A DNA stretch of 6,155 bases, taken from the NCBI GenBank assembly GCA_030037035.1, contig JASHSA010000045.1, forward strand, positions 1-6,155, read 5' to 3'. Shown piece by piece: positions 6,051-6,155 of this stretch. Made by a program: the position numbers and the translations under genes. The number at the start of each line of letters is the position of its first letter. The stretch's first letter is position 1. Source of the stretch: Thermoplasmata archaeon (GTDB taxonomy: Archaea; Thermoplasmatota; Thermoplasmata; Lutacidiplasmatales; UBA184). The notes below the pieces were generated by a model. It had not been told where the DNA came from and searched no databases. It saw only the letters and a program-made list of their open reading frames with translations.

Positions 6051-6063
6051 GTCGCCCTAAGGG

Positions 6064-6155
6064 ATGCAAATGCAGGAACGACGAACGGGTTGGAAGGAAG
6101 CGGTCTTGGCGGTCGGCGTCTGTGCGCTGCTCGGGTTCGGAGTTCTCCAGACCGG
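6064..6155 (+). CDS. N-terminus of a membrane-anchored or secreted protein (cut by window edge)
   Basis: An open frame from ATG 6064 continues past the window end, giving 30 complete codons. A second in-frame ATG at 6070 is an alternative start. Neither has a clear Shine-Dalgarno, although GGGATG precedes the second. The peptide starts with a charged stretch (QERRTGWKE, 4-12) followed by a hydrophobic run (13-28, AVLAVGVCALLGFGVL). That is the layout of a signal peptide or signal anchor. No lipobox is seen, since the residue before C20 is Val. Its divergent position beside an importer that lacks a binding protein makes an extracellular solute-binding protein a reasonable guess, but nothing in 30 residues proves it. 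G/C use at third positions looks lower than in the operon, as is common near starts. Confidence 0.55.
   Translation, partial: MQMQERRTGWKEAVLAVGVCALLGFGVLQT

Larger units (their letters stand above)
5768..6063. promoter_or_regulatory. Divergent intergenic region with two probable promoters and several inverted repeats
   Basis: These 296 bases separate the minus-strand transporter operon from the plus-strand gene at 6064. I find no convincing gene in them. Two A/T-rich patches stand out from the GC-rich background (5827-5835 and 5993-6000) and suit archaeal TATA boxes for the two directions. Inverted repeats occur at 5892-5922 (GACGGCC/GGCCGTC, 17-nt loop), 5951-5973, 5991-6003 and 6032-6050. 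A 10-bp direct repeat (CGCCGGGCCG) starts at 5911 and 5930. Confidence 0.7.

Overview
The window is very GC-rich with strong G/C bias at third codon positions. It holds one tightly packed minus-strand operon for an Opp/Dpp-type ABC importer (peptide, nickel or oligosaccharide class), flanked by two genes cut by the window ends. Several things suggest a GC-rich archaeon. The two promoter-like sites are isolated TATA-type A/T patches, one with a purine-rich BRE-like stretch, and no bacterial -35/-10 pair is visible. Both permeases carry long Cys-containing outer loops, and the operon has the compact archaeal layout. A high-GC Thermoplasmatota-like lineage is my best guess, but the phylum cannot be fixed from this window.

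The minus-strand operon, read right to left, starts at a TATA-like element (5827-5835). It then encodes permease DppB (5767-4478), permease DppC (4471-3266), ATPase DppD (3269-1632), ATPase DppF (1613-399) and a small two-helix membrane protein of unknown function (386 to beyond base 1). Gaps are 6 bp, a 4-bp overlap (GTGA), 18 bp and 12 bp, so translational coupling along one mRNA is likely. DppB and DppC would form the membrane channel. DppD and DppF would form the ATPase pair, and both carry the C-terminal four-cysteine domain that holds an iron-sulfur cluster in studied relatives. No substrate-binding protein is complete here. The divergent plus-strand gene at 6064, which begins with a signal-anchor-like segment, is a candidate but is cut after 30 codons.

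The 296-bp divergent intergenic region (5768-6063) has both probable promoters and an unusual number of inverted repeats.

The importer is recognisable but not ordinary. Every subunit is about 70 to 200 residues longer than usual. DppD has a helical-domain insertion of roughly 145 residues, Ala-rich then Arg-rich. Both ATPases are expanded between Walker A and the Q-loop. Both permeases have extracytoplasmic loops with even numbers of cysteines. At all three junctions that end in TAG, the downstream gene lies in the same frame with no other stop between. I see no CRISPR array, tRNA, rRNA, insertion sequence, or defence or phage system. This is a variant of a known transporter, not a new class of system.
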